Source: Aeromicrobium terrae
GTDB taxonomy: Bacteria; Actinomycetota; Actinomycetes; Propionibacteriales; Nocardioidaceae
Assembly: GCF_008039565.1 (NCBI RefSeq)
Contig: NZ_VDUX01000001.1
Coordinates: 648,183-712,182, forward strand
Direction: 5' to 3'
DNA length: 64,000 nucleotides
This document shows, one piece after another, positions 61,568-64,000 of this stretch (within the stretch, counting starts at the first letter, position 1; each line of letters begins with the position of its first letter). The translations under genes and the position numbers were made by a program. The notes under the pieces are model-generated. The model was not told the DNA's origin, made no database searches, and saw nothing but the letters and a program-made list of their open reading frames with translations.

Positions 61568-61998
61568 TCGTCCTCGGTGTCGTCGTCAGCGTGCTTGTAC
61601 GGGTCGGGGTCGCCGGCGTACTGGGCGCCGGCCGCCTGCGCGGCGACGCGCTCGTCGGACTCCCGGGCCGCGGCGAGCAGGTCCTCGATCTGACGCGCCG
61701 ACTCCGGCACACCGTCGAGGAAGAACTCCACGGACGGCGTGTGCCGGAGACCGAGCTGCTTGCCGACCTCGGAGCGGATCATGCCCGTGGCGCTGCGCAG
61801 GGCGGCGGCCGTGCCGTCGATCGCGTCCTGGTCGCCCATGACCGTGTAGAACACCGAGGCATTCTGGTTGTCGCCGGTCAGCCGGACGTCGGTGATCGTG
61901 ACGAACCCCAGGCGCGGGTCCTTGACCCGTCGCTCCAGGAGCTGCGCCACGATCACCTTGATCCGGTCAGCGAGCTGCTGCGTGCGCTGTCCGGCCAC
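61564..61998 (-). CDS. rbfA: 30S ribosome-binding factor RbfA
   Basis: 144 residues from GTG 61998, which directly follows the infB stop. KH-like fold: [44 protein letters not shown] and [21 protein letters not shown]. It helps 16S rRNA maturation at low temperature. The acidic tail (DDDTEDE) is longer than in E. coli. It is part of the infB-rbfA-truB operon. Confidence 0.95.
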   Translation of the reverse strand: MAGQRTQQLADRIKVIVAQLLERRVKDPRLGFVTITDVRLTGDNQNASVFYTVMGDQDAIDGTAAALRSATGMIRSEVGKQLGLRHTPSVEFFLDGVPESARQIEDLLAAARESDERVAAQAAGAQYAGDPDPYKHADDDTEDE

Positions 61999-64000
61999 TC
62001 AGTCCCGGGCCTTCTCGACCAGCTCGAACGTCTCGATGACGTCGTCGATCTTGATGTCGTTGAAGCCCTTGAGCACGATGCCGCACTCGAAGCCTTCGCG
62101 GACCTCCGACGCGTCGTCCTTCTCGCGACGCAGGCTGGCCAGGTCGAGGTTGTCGGCGACGACCGAGCCGTCGCGCAGCAGCCGCGCCTTGGCGTTCCGC
62201 TTGATCGTGCCGCTGGTGACCATGCAGCCGGCGATGTTGCCGATCTTGCTGGAGCGGAAGATCTCGCGGATCTCGGCGGTGCCGAGCTGCTGCTCCTCGT
62301 AGATGGGCTTGAGCATGCCCTTCAGCGCGGCCTCGATCTCGTCGATCGCCTGGTAGATCACCGAGTAGTACTTGATCTCGACGCCCTCGCGGTCGGCGAG
62401 CTCGGTGGCCTTGCCCTGCGGCCGGACGTTGAAGCCGATGATGACGGCGTTCGACGCGGCGGCGAGGTCGACGTTGGTCTCGGTGATGGCACCGACACCG
62501 CGATCGATCACGCGCAGCGACACCTCGTCGCTGACCTCGATGTTCGCCAGCGCGTCCTCGAGCGCCTCGACCGAGCCGGAGCCGTCACCCTTCAGGATGA
62601 GCAGCAGCTCGTTCGTCTCGCCCTTCTCCATCGAGGACATGAAGTCCTCGAGCGTGCGGCGACCGCTGCGCTTGGCCAGGAGGGCGTTGCGCTCGCGCGC
62701 CTCGCGCTTCTCGGCCACCTGGCGAGCCAGGCGGTCGTCGGCGACGACCATGAAGTTGTCGCCGGCGCCGGGCACCGCGGTGAGGCCGAGCACCAGCGCG
62801 GGGCGCGACGGCGTGGCCTCGTCGATGTTCTCGCCGTGCTCGTCGAGCAGGGCGCGGACGCGTCCGAACGCCGGTCCCGCGACCAGCGAGTCGCCGACCC
62901 GCAGCGTGCCGCGGTGCACCAGCACCGTGGCCACCGGGCCGCGACCACGGTCGAGGTGCGCCTCGATGACGAGGCCCTCGGCGTTCTGGTCGGGGTTGGC
63001 GCGCAGGTCGAGTGCGGCGTCGGCGGTGAGCACGACGGCCTCGAGCAGCTCGTCCAGACCGGTGCCCGCCTTGGCGGAGACGTCGACGAACATCGTGTCG
63101 CCGCCGTACTCCTCGGGCACCAGGCCGTACTCGGTGAGCTGACCGCGGGCCTTCGCCGGGTCGGCGTCAGGCTTGTCGACCTTGTTCACCGCCACCACGA
63201 TCGGCACGTCGGCCGCCTTGGCGTGGTTCAGTGCCTCGATCGTCTGCGGCATCACGCCGTCGTCGGCCGCGACCACGAGGATCGCGATGTCGGTGGCCTG
63301 GGCACCACGGGCACGCATGGCCGTGAAGGCCTCGTGACCGGGGGTGTCGATCAGGGTGATGCGACGCTCGTTGCCGTCGACCTCCGTGGCGACCTGGTAG
63401 GCGCCGATGGTCTGCGTGATGCCACCGGCCTCCTTGTCGACCACGTTGGACTGACGAAGCGCGTCGAGGAGCTTGGTCTTGCCGTGGTCGACGTGACCCA
63501 TGACGGTGACGACCGGCGGACGGGCCTCGAGGTCCTCGTCGTCGCCCTCGTTCTCACCGAACTCCAGGTCGAACGACTCCAGCAGCTCGCGGTCCTCGTC
63601 CTCGGGCGAGATGACCTCGACGTTGTAGTTGAGCTCCTCGCCGAGCAGCTGCAGCGTCTCGTCGTTGGCCGACTGCGTCGCGGTGACGACCTCGCCGAGG
63701 TGGAACAGCACCTCGACCAGGGACGCCGCGTCGACGCCGATCTTCTCGGCGAAGTCGCTCAGCGACGAGCCACGGGTGAGACGCACCGTCTCGCCGTCGC
63801 CCTTGCGGACGCGGACGCCGCCGATGGCGGGCGCCTGCATCTGGTCGAACTCCTGGCGCTTCGCGCGCTTGCTCTTGCGTCCACGGCGCACGGGGCCGCC
63901 GGCGCGACCGAACGCGCCCTGCGTGCCGCCACGGCCACCGCGACCGGGTCCGCCGGGGCGACCGCCGAAGCCGCCGCCACCGCCGGGACGTCCGCCGCCG
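61999..64000 (-). CDS. infB: translation initiation factor IF-2, N-terminus outside window
   Basis: The open frame reaches the window end, so only the C-terminal 667 or so residues are present. The visible N-terminal part is the Gly/Arg-rich linker typical of high-GC actinobacteria ([19 protein letters not shown]), then the IF2_N helix ([25 protein letters not shown]). The G domain has [13 protein letters not shown] and NKVDK, followed by domains II-IV ending [24 protein letters not shown]. It places initiator tRNA on the ribosome. Confidence 0.97.
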   Translation of the reverse strand, partial: GGGRPGGGGGFGGRPGGPGRGGRGGTQGAFGRAGGPVRRGRKSKRAKRQEFDQMQAPAIGGVRVRKGDGETVRLTRGSSLSDFAEKIGVDAASLVEVLFHLGEVVTATQSANDETLQLLGEELNYNVEVISPEDEDRELLESFDLEFGENEGDDEDLEARPPVVTVMGHVDHGKTKLLDALRQSNVVDKEAGGITQTIGAYQVATEVDGNERRITLIDTPGHEAFTAMRARGAQATDIAILVVAADDGVMPQTIEALNHAKAADVPIVVAVNKVDKPDADPAKARGQLTEYGLVPEEYGGDTMFVDVSAKAGTGLDELLEAVVLTADAALDLRANPDQNAEGLVIEAHLDRGRGPVATVLVHRGTLRVGDSLVAGPAFGRVRALLDEHGENIDEATPSRPALVLGLTAVPGAGDNFMVVADDRLARQVAEKREARERNALLAKRSGRRTLEDFMSSMEKGETNELLLILKGDGSGSVEALEDALANIEVSDEVSLRVIDRGVGAITETNVDLAAASNAVIIGFNVRPQGKATELADREGVEIKYYSVIYQAIDEIEAALKGMLKPIYEEQQLGTAEIREIFRSSKIGNIAGCMVTSGTIKRNAKARLLRDGSVVADNLDLASLRREKDDASEVREGFECGIVLKGFNDIKIDDVIETFELVEKARD

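Overview
The window is high-GC DNA with dense, short-spaced genes and many ATGA/GTGA/TGATG stop-start overlaps. Gene content and order point to an actinobacterium, most likely of the Nocardioidaceae type (Aeromicrobium/Nocardioides-like). This is inferred from family knowledge; no rRNA is present to confirm it. Much of the window follows the conserved actinobacterial chromosome backbone known from Mycobacterium tuberculosis: lexA / LysM (Rv2719c-like) / nrdR, hflX-dapF-miaA, miaB, recX-recA-DUF3046, clgR-like, pgsA, ftsK, RNase J, dapA, folA-thyA, dapB, pnp-rpsO-ribF, truB-rbfA-infB.

Layout. 1-3005: end of an alpha/beta hydrolase, a DHA2-type MFS pump and a stand-alone HNH restriction-type endonuclease. 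3076-6506: nrdR-nrdJ (B12-dependent ribonucleotide reductase and its repressor) behind a pair of NrdR boxes. 6916-16161: secreted repeat protein, amidotransferase, SOS-type LysM protein, YihY protein, SDR divergent from lexA, a large secreted protein and a DinG-family helicase. 16274-25199: hflX, dapF, miaA, miaB and small genes. 25303-28530: gluABCD glutamate importer. 28534-32320: thioesterase, Asp-box protein, PadR and HxlR regulators and a methyltransferase. 32341-39265: recA-recX, a frameshifted acetyltransferase gene, DUF3046, ClgR-like regulator, cinA domain, pgsA and ftsK. 39408-51383: sirohydrochlorin chelatase-like protein, RNase J, dapA, folA-thyA, azlCD, dapB, kynU and a neutral ceramidase. 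51446-64000: pnp, rpsO, ribF, a sensor-kinase / secreted-protein / Ser-Thr-kinase cluster, a phospholipase D-type synthase, truB, rbfA and infB (cut by the window end).

Regulation that can be read from the sequence. LexA-type boxes (TCGAAC-N4-GTTCGA) lie upstream of lexA/SDR, LysM and recA, with a weaker one before the YihY gene. Many housekeeping genes appear leaderless: a TANNNT -10 element sits 6-7 bases before the start codon. Strong hairpins close several convergent gene pairs. A family of roughly 90-bp imperfect palindromes and several REP-like repeats occupy intergenic spaces.

The most unusual segment is 55596-59381. A small secreted poly-Asp protein, a histidine kinase and a response regulator form one overlapping operon. 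A secreted protein with eight six-residue repeats and a soluble Ser/Thr kinase form a second, convergent operon. The same palindrome, ATGAGAG-N2-CTCTCAT, stands in front of both, suggesting one signalling module. The window contains no tRNA, rRNA, CRISPR array, prophage or insertion sequence that I can recognise.
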